Source: Actinernus sp. WN-2022 (lineage: Eukaryota > Cnidaria > Anthozoa > Actiniaria > Actinernidae). Taken from it: 64,000 nt of DNA. The stretch lies in assembly GCA_030867875.1 (NCBI GenBank), contig JAOWCC010000577.1:77109740-77173739 (forward strand), in the 5' to 3' direction. A program made the translations under genes and the position numbers. The notes under the pieces were generated by a model, which was not told the DNA's origin, did not search any database, and saw only the letters and a list, made by a program, of their open reading frames with translations. Below, piece by piece: positions 11,010 through 20,084 of this stretch (the stretch's first letter is position 1; each line of letters opens with the position of its first letter).

Positions 11010-11309
11010 AGTATAGCGGGGAGTAAAATTATACCAGCAAATTTTACTGTCCACAAACCGGTTGATGGCCCCTTCCCCACTATCTTTTTTTGGCCTTTGC
11101 TGAAATTTTGACCCCAACAGGTGTGTTTATTGTACCAAATCCCAACTTATTATCTCTGGAATACCATAGATGTTGTAATTGGGTACAATAAACACACCTT
11201 GTGGTCAAAATTTCAACAAAGGCCAAAAAAGATATCGAGGTCGGGACCATCAAACGATTTGTGGACAGTGAAATTAGCGGGTATAATTTATACTCCCCGC
11301 TATACTACT
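11010..11309. repeat. P1 left terminal repeat, a 300-bp imperfect palindrome
   Basis: Outer arm: GTATAGCGGGGAGTAAAATT onward. Inner arm: its complement, ending ATACTCCCCGCTATACTACT at 11,309. The arms share GGTGTGTTTATTGTACC and TGTCCACAAA elements in inverted order, with a central part near 11,145-11,170. The sequence matches the right-end copy at 60,859-61,161. The outermost six bases are displaced to 5,639-5,644 by Ac1. Confidence 0.85.
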
Positions 11310-11466
11310 AGGATTGAAATACCATCCCGCAACGTTCAATTAGAGAGAATATATATATATATAGGTATATGCGAAAGCATTCTACGACTAGGATTGCTGA
11401 ATTTGAAAATACCATCCTTAACATTACAATTAGAGAAAAGATATATAAAGGTATTACCAAAGAAAA

Positions 11467-11679
11467 ATGGTGACCCTAAAAGAAGCACGCAGGCAAGCAA
11501 AGCAATTTGGGCTGCGAGGTTTCGGGAGGCTCAACAAAGCTGAAATCATTCAGGCAATAGCTGAGGCTCGTGCTCCCGAATGGTTCGATAGTATCGAGCG
11601 GGGTATCAAAATAGGGAGGTATCCAGCTCTTCGAGGTGATCCTGAAAATCCCCACAAACGCGCCCAACGCACCCGGTAA
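11467..11679 (+). CDS. Small SAP/Rho-N-like protein at the P1 left end
   Basis: 70 codons. Residues 2-36 (VTLKEARRQAKQFGLRGFGR and KAEIIQAIAEAR) fit the SAP/Rho N-terminal helix-turn-helix pattern. Such a domain often precedes the polymerase in Polintons, and the frame lies just upstream of the polymerase relic on the same strand. It may be the broken N-terminus of that gene rather than a separate gene. A DNA-binding role is inferred. Confidence 0.5.
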   Translation: MVTLKEARRQAKQFGLRGFGRLNKAEIIQAIAEARAPEWFDSIERGIKIGRYPALRGDPENPHKRAQRTR

Positions 11680-11927
11680 GTCAAACAGTTAGGTGAGGGG
11701 GTAACGGCAAGCCTACTGGCAAAAGCCGTTGCAGACAAGACTAAAGCTAACCCAAGGAACCGTCTACCTCATCATCGGAGAGTCGTACGGCGAATCCAGC
11801 AAGGCCCTCGTAGTGAGCCACTGGCACGGAGTATAGTTCGAGAGGGAGACACTATTCTCAATGAGAGAGATGGTGTGCTCGAGGGAGAGGAGAAAGGTAG
11901 ACCATTCAGTGGCGCTTCTTCCAAGGT

Positions 11928-14855
11928 GTGGCAGGGGACTTGACACTTAGGATCATGGAGAAGTTCACTGCGAATGTAGCGACCAGCCTTTACCTACGCT
12001 ACAGCTATACCTATCGCATTCGCAATGTCAACAACGGGCAGGTGATGCTCTTCTCCAAGATAGTCCCTGGGTCTGCATGGATAAATATTCTCGGTGATGC
12101 AGAGGAGTGAGTTGCCAACAAAGAGCTAGCTAGGTTGAATCCCGACAACATTGATCGTCCCAATACCCAGTGGGCCTTCGTTCGTTGGATCCACGTGGAC
12201 GTCAAAGTCGTACTTGATCGTCAGCCCTTGTTAGGAACAGGTCCACTGCCATAAAAAAGGAATGCTTGCCATCGACCGATATGGCGACAACCTATGCCTT
12301 TGGCGATGCCTAGCTATATACAAAGGAGCTCGTGTAGACAGGTGTTGCATCGCAGCTCGAAAACTCGCCCAGGATTTCTATCGCTTGGTGGTACCTATAC
12401 CAGATGTCCCCAAGACTTCGCTAGACGAACTGGAGAAGATTGAGTTACACTTTGGGATAGGCATTAGGATGTATGAACCTACGGAGGATGATGCTTGGCA
12501 TCTGACACGGCATGCACCCCACTACTCGCAGGTGATGATAATAGGGATATACGAGGGGCATGCCTTCTATATCAAGAACGCTAGGAAGCTCGGGAATACC
12601 TACATGTACGTATGTAACGATTGTAAGCAACGGTTTACGCAGGTTGGCCACCTCCAACGCCATGCGGAGTGTTGTAGTCGCGGCGAAACGAAGATCGTCT
12701 GCCAAGGAGAAGAAATCAAAGCTCCCCAGTCTGCCTATGAAAAAGCCTTCTGGCCGGAGAGCACCGCTAGCAAAGCAGCTCTACGCTGGCTCAAGCGCGA
12801 GTCGGAAGCACGCCAGCAGCACATCCAACACGCAGCTTGTGGGCATGGTGGAGAACGTCGGATCGAAGGAGCCCCTGTCGATGGCTACGAACCTCTTTCC
12901 AAAACCATCTTTCAATTCCATGGATGCTACTACCATGGCTGCCCAAAATGCTTCCTTCTAGGTAGAGTCGAGTACCGCAAAACCTGTGAAAGAACAGCAA
13001 AGCTACGCGAGGCCGGCTATACAGTAGTGGAGGCCTGGGGCTGCTCTACAAAGAAGACCAATGAACCCGTACCAACCCCAACACAAACCGTCTACCCACA
13101 CGCAATAGTATACAACTTTGAGGCCTATCTCGATGCGACAAAAGGGAGCCAACCAACAGACAGATTGACCATCGACAACATACACGTTCCCATATCGGTA
13201 TCCATAGCCGACACACACAACCGCATACCAACCCACATCTGCCAACGCAACCCAAACGATCTTGTATCTGCCTTCGTGGAAGAACTCCAGCAAAGGGCAA
13301 AGGCAATCCGAGAAGTCGTTGTCGAACAGTTCTGCCCTAGGACCAAGGCTTTTGCTTTCGACACCCTATCAAAGGAACAACAGACCAAAATAGACGAATG
13401 GTCCTACCAGGTTCCTGTACTGGGATTCAACTCCGGTCGATATGACATGAATCTCATCCGAAACCACTTCGTCGAAACTATTGCCGACACGTGCAAGAAG
13501 GTCCGGGTGGCAAAGAAGGCCAACTCCACTATGTTTCTCTTGACCCCAGAATTTCGTTTTCTTGATGTGATGAATTATCTTGGGCCCGGAACGTCCTACG
13601 AGCGTTGGGTTGCCGCATATGGATGTGAGTTGCAGAAGAGTTTCATGCCTTATGATTCTCCCGACAAGCTAGACCACATCGGCCTGCCCGACTATCCTGC
13701 ATGGTGGTCAAAGTTAAAAGAAGCGAGAAAGGAATGAAGACCTTCGCTAACTGGCTGCAGTACTACAACGACTTGGATGTAGCCCCGTTCCTAGAGGCCC
13801 TCGAGAAGATGCGTAACTTCTACCACGAGAAGGGCATAGATATATTGAAAGATGCAGTGTCTATCTCCGGAGTCTCACTACAGTTTCTTCTTCGAGGTAG
13901 TGTAGAGCGGGGTGCTGAGTTGTATGCCCCAAAAGCTGAGGCCTATCATATGCTCAAAGGTACTGTCGTGGAGGTCCAATCATAGTGTTCACCCGATGCC
14001 ATGAAGCAGGAGTGACTAAGATCCGCAGCCATCAGTCGGGACCCAAACTTTGTCGCAAGGTTCTTGGCTACGATGCCAATGCCCTATATCTTTCGACTAT
14101 GGCACACGAAATGCCTTGTGGAAAAGAAAAGGTTGTGCACTACGATGAGCCTGGTCCAGCCGTCGAAGGACTTGCCCAATATCTGCGGAACGGATCGTGG
14201 TTTGGTTTCGCAGAGGTTGACATCGAGATACCCAGAGCATTGTGGAAGAAATTTGAGGAGATGCCTCCCTTCTTCTACAATCGGGAAATCCCCAAAGAAG
14301 CAATCCCTCCAGAAATGTTGGCCTACTTCTTCAAGAAGACAGGTCGAAAGAGATCCAATGAAAAGAAGCTAGTTGGGAGTCTCTCTGGAAAGAGGTTTCT
14401 GCTCTATGCTCCCCTTCTACGTTGGTATCTAGACCACGGGGCAATGATGACTGCTGCCTACCGCACAATAGACTACGAACCTAAACAAGTCTTTGAATGG
14501 TTTGTAGACCAAGTCACCGAAGCGCGACGTACAGGAGATGTAGACAAAAATAAAGCCTTGCTGGCAGATGTGTTCAAGCTACTTGGAAATAGCGGCTACA
14601 TAAAGTTGATTGAAGCTTTGGAGCGACAAACTAATGTTACCTACACCAAAGATGAGAAGATTGTGGACAAAGCTTTGCGGAGTGCCTGGTCCGCAGACCT
14701 GGAGGAGATTGGTGATGCCTATGAGCTCGAAAGTCGAAAAAATCAGATCCGAATCAAACGGCCTTTCCAAGTAGGTATCGCCGTGTACCAGCTTGCCAAG
14801 CTGCGTATGCTCGAGTTCTACTACGACTTCCTCGACAAGTACATCGATCGTCAGG
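11928..14855 (+). pseudogene. polB: Type B DNA polymerase of P1, truncated by insertion of P2
   Basis: Readable from SLYLRYSYTYRIRN (about 11,975), with stops or frameshifts near 12,110, 12,255, 13,735 and 13,985. A C2H2-like finger (CNDCKQRF...HLQRH) is at 12,615-12,670 and a GCYYHGCPKC endonuclease-like motif at 12,922-12,950. The Exo I motif reads YNFEA at about 13,110, with Asn where the catalytic Asp is expected. Exo II is FNSGRYD (13,425-13,445), motif A YDANALY (14,070-14,090) and motif B LLGNSGY (14,580-14,600). Motif C is never reached: the last P1 codons are Gln and part of the Glu, and the stop comes from the P2 tip. It is only distantly similar to the P3 polymerase. Confidence 0.8.
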
Positions 14856-15240
14856 AGTAGTATACAAACTAGCGGTTCTGGCGCACATTCCTGAAATTCG
14901 TAAAATTCCATTTAACATTGTTACATTTTGTTGCTTTTTTCATCTAATGGACTATCCTCACTTCGTTCGGCCCCTCACTTCGTTCGGGGGTCCATTAGAT
15001 GAAAAAAGCAACAAAATGTAACAATGTTAAATGGAATTTTAGGAATTTCAGGAATGGGCGCCAGAACACGACTAGTTTAGATACTACTATAGTTTATTTA
15101 TCGTATTTTTACGTTATATTAAATGATCGGTTTCTACCGCTTTTTTCCGGATTAAAGCAGTTTTGTTGTACTATTTTTTTAATCGTATTTTTTACATTTC
15201 AACGCCCTATTAGAGAAACGTGTTTACAAGGTATTACTTA
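14856..15240. repeat. P2 left terminal repeat with 233-bp terminal palindrome
   Basis: 14,856-15,088 is an imperfect palindrome. The outer arm contains ATTTAACATTGTTACATTTT and the inner arm its complement, around a core holding two CTCACTTCGTTCGG units between ATCTAATGGA and TCCATTAGAT. It ends ATACTACT at 15,088. 15,089-15,240 matches the inner parts of the P3 repeats (GATCGGTTTCTACCGC and CCCTATTAGAGAA). Confidence 0.85.
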
Positions 15241-15479
15241 CTACTATAGTTCATTTATTGTATTTATGCATCACATTAAAGGGTTGTAGTTATAGGTATT
15301 ACATCAGGATACATGGTACTAACGTATATTCTCTATTTCTCGATATTAACGTATGTTACCATCTTAGTACGCATTAATACCACACAGATTAGACAAGTGC
15401 ATGTGATTGAAGAATCTCAACGCAGACGTCACAACTAAGATACCAATTAGACACATAACATATATAGGTATATCACACG

Positions 15480-15854
15480 ATGACTGAGATAATAACTTGC
15501 GATTGGTTGATGCGAGGAAAGAACAGTAAATGTATAAGGAAGTGCTCAAAGATATCGGAGTATTGTTCTCAACATAACTTTCAGATACAAAGAGGGGGTG
15601 CCATATTCGTTCCATGTTCGAGGTGTGGTAGAGGATGTCGTACGGATTATGGGCTTTGTTCAAAATGTAGTACAATCCAACTCAGTCTCGCTAACGAGAA
15701 GAAGCGCATCGATATGAAACGCGCTAAGTCGTTGATGGAATCTGAGAAACAAGAGGCAAAACTCCAAGCTAATGATCCAAATAATGTGGTGGACATTTGC
15801 GAACTCGATAAGATATTGGAGGATCTACATGTGGTAGAATCGGAGGATAAGTAG
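15480..15854 (+). CDS. Cys-rich double zinc-module protein (P2)
   Basis: 124 residues. First module: Cys7, Cys18, Cys22, Cys29 and His32 (YCSQH). Second module: Cys46, Cys49, Cys53, Cys60 and Cys63 (CSRCGRGC...GLCSKC). A charged, Lys/Glu-rich tail follows. Homologues are at 28,226 (P3) and 60,491 (P1), always next to the terminal repeat. The start follows a TATATAGGTATAT tract by about 10 bp. The name of the family is unknown to me; a nucleic-acid-binding early regulator is plausible from position and Cys pattern. A strong hairpin lies just after the stop. Confidence 0.7.
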   Translation: MTEIITCDWLMRGKNSKCIRKCSKISEYCSQHNFQIQRGGAIFVPCSRCGRGCRTDYGLCSKCSTIQLSLANEKKRIDMKRAKSLMESEKQEAKLQANDPNNVVDICELDKILEDLHVVESEDK

Positions 15855-15870
15855 AAATCACAACACGAAA

Positions 15871-15929
15871 AAAGAAAAAAAGAATGAAGAGAAATTGTTA
15901 TGCAACCTCTCTTCATTCTTTTTTTCTTT
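15871..15929 (+). terminator. 22-bp hairpin with 15-nt loop between Cys-rich and TFIIB-like genes (P2)
   Basis: Perfect inverted repeat AAAGAAAAAAAGAATGAAGA plus GA at 15,871-15,892 and its complement at 15,908-15,929. The loop has 15 nt and is followed by a T-tract. The P3 counterpart is at about 28,661-28,725. It is in the right place for transcript 3' ends of the upstream gene. Confidence 0.6.
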
Positions 15930-15984
15930 TTTTTTTTTTCAACAAACAATTAAACAATTGACAGGCATATGGTATACAACTAGT

Positions 15985-16902
15985 ATGGACGAGCTTATTA
16001 CATTACTTGGTTCAGGAATTTGTACGAGCCTACATATTAACACTGGTGGAACATGTCCCGAATGTCTATGTCCGATGGAAAATCAAGGAACGGAATTCAT
16101 ATGTTCCACTTGTGGTCTTGTTTCCGAGGTCGACTCATGCGAAGAAACACCTATCGATGTTACTACTCGGTTGCGTATAGTAGGTCCGGATAGCTTTCTG
16201 TATCAACATGATCTAGACCGCTCAATCCCAAAACGAAGTGATAACAAAGAATTGCAACGACGTACGATCATGCGAGAACTACAGGCATACAACACTATTT
16301 ATAACCAAAATTATTCCCTCTCGTTTCCCACAAATGTATTAGTAATCGTAGCCGATGCATTCATTCAAGTACAGAAAGTTTGTATCAAACGTAGCTATGC
16401 TAAGAGAACTATTTTAGCCGCTCTTCTTTATCAGGCATGTATACAATGTGGGTTCGTTCGATCTAAAGGTGAGGTCACTAATTTTATGCAACTAAACAAC
16501 AAATGCATATGTCGCGGAAATGAATTTATACGTTCTCTACATGATGACAATAAGATCGATATAGATTTAAATTCCGATCGTATAACTCCTTACATTGCAA
16601 CGACTTTTGTTAAAATCAACCCCAAAGGAGTACCTAAGAATGTCCAACAAATAGTCTATGAGATTGTTAGTATGGCAATAGAAAGCAATATAGGTACCAG
16701 TTCCACACTTCGAACTAAAGTTATTGGAGCAAGTTATGAGGTACTACGTCGTTCTGGATCTCATATATCTCTTACCGATGTTGTTAAACGATGTGGTACA
16801 CATAAGGGTTCGATCATACGTTTTGTCAAGGAGTTGATTGCTTACCATTCCCACTTTGAGCCCATCTATATAAAACACGATCTAACTAGTGATAGGGTTT
16901 GA
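15985..16902 (+). CDS. TFIIB-like transcription factor (P2)
   Basis: 305 residues from the Met at 15,985. The P3 copy supports this start; the upstream Met would add a poly-Phe stretch read from the hairpin T-tract. N-terminal zinc ribbon: Cys24, Cys27, Cys40 and Cys43 (CPEC...CSTCG). About residues 100-300 read as two cyclin-like repeats, with KRTILAALLYQAC typical of TFIIB core helices. Expected role: directing RNA polymerase to element promoters, as viral TFIIB homologues do. The P3 copy is frameshifted and none is seen in P1. Confidence 0.65.
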   Translation: MDELITLLGSGICTSLHINTGGTCPECLCPMENQGTEFICSTCGLVSEVDSCEETPIDVTTRLRIVGPDSFLYQHDLDRSIPKRSDNKELQRRTIMRELQAYNTIYNQNYSLSFPTNVLVIVADAFIQVQKVCIKRSYAKRTILAALLYQACIQCGFVRSKGEVTNFMQLNNKCICRGNEFIRSLHDDNKIDIDLNSDRITPYIATTFVKINPKGVPKNVQQIVYEIVSMAIESNIGTSSTLRTKVIGASYEVLRRSGSHISLTDVVKRCGTHKGSIIRFVKELIAYHSHFEPIYIKHDLTSDRV

Positions 16903-16937
16903 TTTCGTAAAGTGAAAATAAGAGCCACATTCGATTC

Positions 16938-17552
16938 TTATCCCACTAGACTGCCAAGTTTTTCTCGCATTTCCTTTTGCACTTCTTGTTTGAGTTCCAT
17001 TCGAATCTGTTCCACGTTTTTTTCACCACCCAAAGTCTTGTGACGAATATCAGACCTCATAATCTCATATTTATCTGCTTCAGCGAGGATTAGACTGTAT
17101 TCAGAGTCGGATATATTTTCATCGCGTAGGGCTTTCGATACTAGATCACGAATCGTATTAACTTTCGATTTTGCTAACATAGTTGTTCTCTCATGTTTAG
17201 ATACTTTTATTCCTATTTTTTTAGCTCCAATGGTCGTAGATGCTGAAATTAATCCGCATAAGCCACCAATAACACCAAGTGGTAAACCAATCACTATTCC
17301 AAAACCAGTTAAAGCTACTCCCAATCCAGATCCAGATAAAATCACAGATAGACCTCCTGTTACCACTGCGATACCATGAACTATTCCTTGAGAACGCGCA
17401 TATTTCTTACGTACGCCTTCATAGTGTTTTTCTTGAATTTCGATATCCGAAAGCGTATCTCGGATTGTTTGTAATCGAAAATTCTTTCCAGTGAGCGATG
17501 GATAGATTTTTGGTGCTGATGGGAAAAGTGGTTGAATTGAATCGCCGTCCAT
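16938..17552 (-). CDS. Glycine-rich membrane protein (P2)
   Basis: 204 residues. The N-terminal part is soluble with a basic stretch (HYEGVRKKYARSQG). Residues of about 52-105 are a long Gly-rich hydrophobic hairpin (GGLSVILSGSG, GLPLGVIGGLCGLISAS). The rest is charged and predicted coiled coil (SKHERTTMLAKSKVNTIRDL, ending LKQEVQKEMREKLG). Homologues at 30,202 (P3) and 59,669 (P1) are open, so selection has kept it. It runs convergent with the TFIIB-like gene and with its start facing the penton gene end. It could be a membrane-penetration or inner-membrane virion protein; this is inferred from composition only. Confidence 0.65.
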   Translation of the reverse strand: MDGDSIQPLFPSAPKIYPSLTGKNFRLQTIRDTLSDIEIQEKHYEGVRKKYARSQGIVHGIAVVTGGLSVILSGSGLGVALTGFGIVIGLPLGVIGGLCGLISASTTIGAKKIGIKVSKHERTTMLAKSKVNTIRDLVSKALRDENISDSEYSLILAEADKYEIMRSDIRHKTLGGEKNVEQIRMELKQEVQKEMREKLGSLVG

Positions 17553-17579
17553 AATATGTATATGCTATATATGTATGAT

Positions 17580-18239
17580 TTACTCAATCTTCAATACGTA
17601 ACGTATAGGTCGACCACGGAAGTCTACGATATTTCATTTCTCATCACGAATTGTCAGGCGAAGACTATTTCTTGTTGTCCCTAGGGCTCGTATGGGTATA
17701 ATGACAAACGTAGAGTAAGTATTTTTCATAGATATTCCGCCTCGGATCTCAAAGCTACTCAGCACATGTGATTGCTTTCCATCGAGAATTGAGAAACTAG
17801 AATCCACCACATCACAGTGGACATATACTGTGTAGATGTTATTAAACATCAGTTCGTGGTTGCGCGCTTCGAGCATTATATAATCTGGGCCCTGTTCATC
17901 TCCTTCAAACCCCAACAGCGTACAAAGATCTTTACTTAAAATTAGTGGCTTAATAACCTTTAGAGTTAAAGCCTTATTAGGTATTAATTTAATAATGCCA
18001 GCATCGATTGCGGGTGCTAAAGCTTGTTTGATGCTAGCTATATCATGATACCCCTTAGCGATAGAGTATGGGAATCTCACCATACCTGGGGTATTCCACC
18101 AGAATGAAGCTTTCTTTGCTAGGTTCCACCAACTGTTCTCAAAAGTGACCTCGATTAGTGAAATATTATTGATAAGAATAGGGTTATCGAAGTAGACAGT
18201 ATGGTCAGCCGATGTGGTGGTGACATTTAATATAACCAT
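17580..18239 (-). pseudogene. mCP: Minor capsid (penton-like) protein with a late stop codon (P2)
   Basis: Starts MVILNVTTTSADHTVYF at 18,239, as in P3 and P1. The frame meets TGA at 17,634-17,636 where P3 has a Gly codon. The remaining 17 codons, ending RYVLKIE, are still in frame down to the stop at 17,580. The YVHCDVVDSSFSILDGK and ...SLRLTIRDEK segments are typical of Polinton single jelly-roll minor capsid proteins. Loss of the last beta-strand would probably spoil folding unless the stop is read through. Divergent from the 600-residue gene. Confidence 0.75.
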
Positions 18240-18281
18240 CTTATATATTAAAGGTATAAACTGTATACGTATAGCTTTAAT
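18240..18281. promoter_or_regulatory. Shared divergent promoter, penton / large protein (P2)
   Basis: The 42-bp gap holds TATATATTAAAGGTATAAAC. The same core (ATATTAAAGGTAT) occupies the equivalent gaps in P3 (31,503-31,551) and, on the other strand, P1 (about 58,970-58,990), although flanking sequence has diverged. Likely an element-specific promoter box with a TATA-like part. Confidence 0.5.
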
Positions 18282-20084
18282 ATGACAGAGGCGTGGCAAC
18301 AGTTCAAGTATCTATTTCCTGAGGCAGTACTTGGTTGGTTTGAATCCACTTCTGATAATGTTAATTTCAATGATCGTGGGATGTCTCACCGAGTGTTCAC
18401 AGAGGAAGGCCCAACTACTAAGACAGGTGGAGGAAAGTTAATGGGATGGCTTGGTCATACGGGAAAGGCTCTTGATATAGCACTTGGTGACAAAACAGTT
18501 TATGAGAGAGTACTATTCGCACGGAATCACGAAGGTCTTTCCAAACATGATTGGATAGAAGAAAATGAAAAGGTCGCAACGCTGAATGCCAATCTATTAG
18601 CGAAGTTCAAGAAAATATACCCACATGCAGATTTTCACCAGTTCTATGTATCCACGGATGTAGATGGTCCCGGAAAATATTCAACGAGTATTTGGTTTCG
18701 AGATGGTGATTCTGGCTATGTGGTTTATGGTGATGATGTATCCAAGCTCCCTGCTACCATTCGAAAACGAATCGATAAAGCATTGCAGAGGATGGTTGGT
18801 GGTTTCCCATTTGCGTTGACACTAAATAAAAGTGTGAAATATCCCATCGCAGCAGTTCCTTTTCACGAAAAAGCACAAGATATCGATCTCACTAATCTAT
18901 GGATATACGTCACACCAACGAAAAAGTTCAATATGGTCTTTTATAACATATTCAAAGAGACCACTATAAAGCATATGACAGTAAATGAGTCCCATCATTG
19001 GTTATCAGGTCCAGATTTCAAATATTGGCCTCAACAATTAAATTTCGCAACATGGTGTGCAACTTCTGGATGTGGAGTGTCATTATTCGATCCTATTTTC
19101 AAAACATATCCACCCATCGTTCAAGGGTTCCTACGATTTCACGTTTATTTCACAATACGAAGAATTCTTCATGAACTTGGTGGTGCTCATGGAATTCCTC
19201 TACCCGGTGACTCCGTTTTCAAGCAGATGGATAACCTCTATAGCAAAAATGCTCTTGATGATTTATGCACCGAATTTGGCTTATATCAAACACCAGACTT
19301 TCGATGGGATGGAGGTAATAATCATGGTTTAGGAGACGTCTACATATATGTTCATGGAAAAACGGTGAATGCAACAGAGAAGTACGCACATAACACTTCA
19401 TACTCTGCAAAGTGGCCAGGTGGTGACTTCAAGTTTCCTAATGAGAGTCGTACAGATTATCAGTTTTCGTTATCTTACATTAGCGATGACAACGATAAAC
19501 AATACAATTGGTTCGTACCACCAATCGGTAAGGGGTTAACAGATGCTGGATTAGGTAGATTGAATCGATCTGTCGAAGCTTTCGCGTATTGCGTTCTAGG
19601 TGCTCAAGTTAGTATGCTTACACCAATCATTGGTAGTTATAACACCAAACTAGAGCTAAAAGTTTTGCTTGAAGCCACGATTATTGAAAAGGACTTAGTG
19701 AAAAGCGTAAAAAACTATCAGGTTGCAATAAATGGTACGAATAAGAAGTTAGATATGGCAATAGCTATAGGAGTATGGTTATTACCAAGCAATCTATTGT
19801 TCAATGCTCAAAAGATTAGTGGCTACAATAACGCATTCAAGATAGCTACGAAAGATATGATATTGGGCTCAAACTCAATCAACGATGAGCAAACTAAACT
19901 CCCACCACCAGATATGGAAGGACAGATACGAAAGAAACGATTACCACATAATGCGATTCAACATCCTACTCCACAACGAGTTCCACATAGTCCTACTCCA
20001 CAACGTCCTACTCCACGACATGAGACCAATCTAGTGATGGTATCTGTTGTAGGAGCTGGAATTGCATGGGCGTTATTTCGCTAA
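18282..20084 (+). CDS. 600-residue tail-anchored protein, Polinton-specific (P2)
   Basis: The only unbroken copy in the window. From about residue 105 it matches P3 (31,552-33,188) and P1 (57,146-58,937). The first 105 residues are different from both, which share a DDGLSAEDIAEIARGG start. A central block has ATWCATSGCGVSLFDP and RFHVYFTIRRILHELGG. A Pro/Gln/Arg-rich linker of about 50 residues leads to a C-terminal membrane helix (VMVSVVGAGIAWALFR). I do not recognise a domain. Position beside penton and MCP genes suggests a virion or assembly role. Its last four bases overlap the end of the next gene on the other strand. Confidence 0.7.
   Translation: MTEAWQQFKYLFPEAVLGWFESTSDNVNFNDRGMSHRVFTEEGPTTKTGGGKLMGWLGHTGKALDIALGDKTVYERVLFARNHEGLSKHDWIEENEKVATLNANLLAKFKKIYPHADFHQFYVSTDVDGPGKYSTSIWFRDGDSGYVVYGDDVSKLPATIRKRIDKALQRMVGGFPFALTLNKSVKYPIAAVPFHEKAQDIDLTNLWIYVTPTKKFNMVFYNIFKETTIKHMTVNESHHWLSGPDFKYWPQQLNFATWCATSGCGVSLFDPIFKTYPPIVQGFLRFHVYFTIRRILHELGGAHGIPLPGDSVFKQMDNLYSKNALDDLCTEFGLYQTPDFRWDGGNNHGLGDVYIYVHGKTVNATEKYAHNTSYSAKWPGGDFKFPNESRTDYQFSLSYISDDNDKQYNWFVPPIGKGLTDAGLGRLNRSVEAFAYCVLGAQVSMLTPIIGSYNTKLELKVLLEATIIEKDLVKSVKNYQVAINGTNKKLDMAIAIGVWLLPSNLLFNAQKISGYNNAFKIATKDMILGSNSINDEQTKLPPPDMEGQIRKKRLPHNAIQHPTPQRVPHSPTPQRPTPRHETNLVMVSVVGAGIAWALFR

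Noticed and set aside
5642..11012. TTAA-type (piggyBac/Kolobok) insertion for Ac1
   Set aside because: Only the right end reads TTAA; the left reads TTAG. An AGT duplication explains the interrupted P1 tip exactly and agrees with the 3-bp pattern of Ac2.
15895..15984. Upstream start for the TFIIB-like protein
   Set aside because: It would translate the T-tract of the hairpin into poly-Phe; P3 has no matching sequence, and both share the MD(E/D)LI start.
18282..18600. Signal peptide at the start of the P2 large protein
   Set aside because: The first 30 residues are charged and aromatic without a hydrophobic core; the only clear membrane segment is C-terminal.
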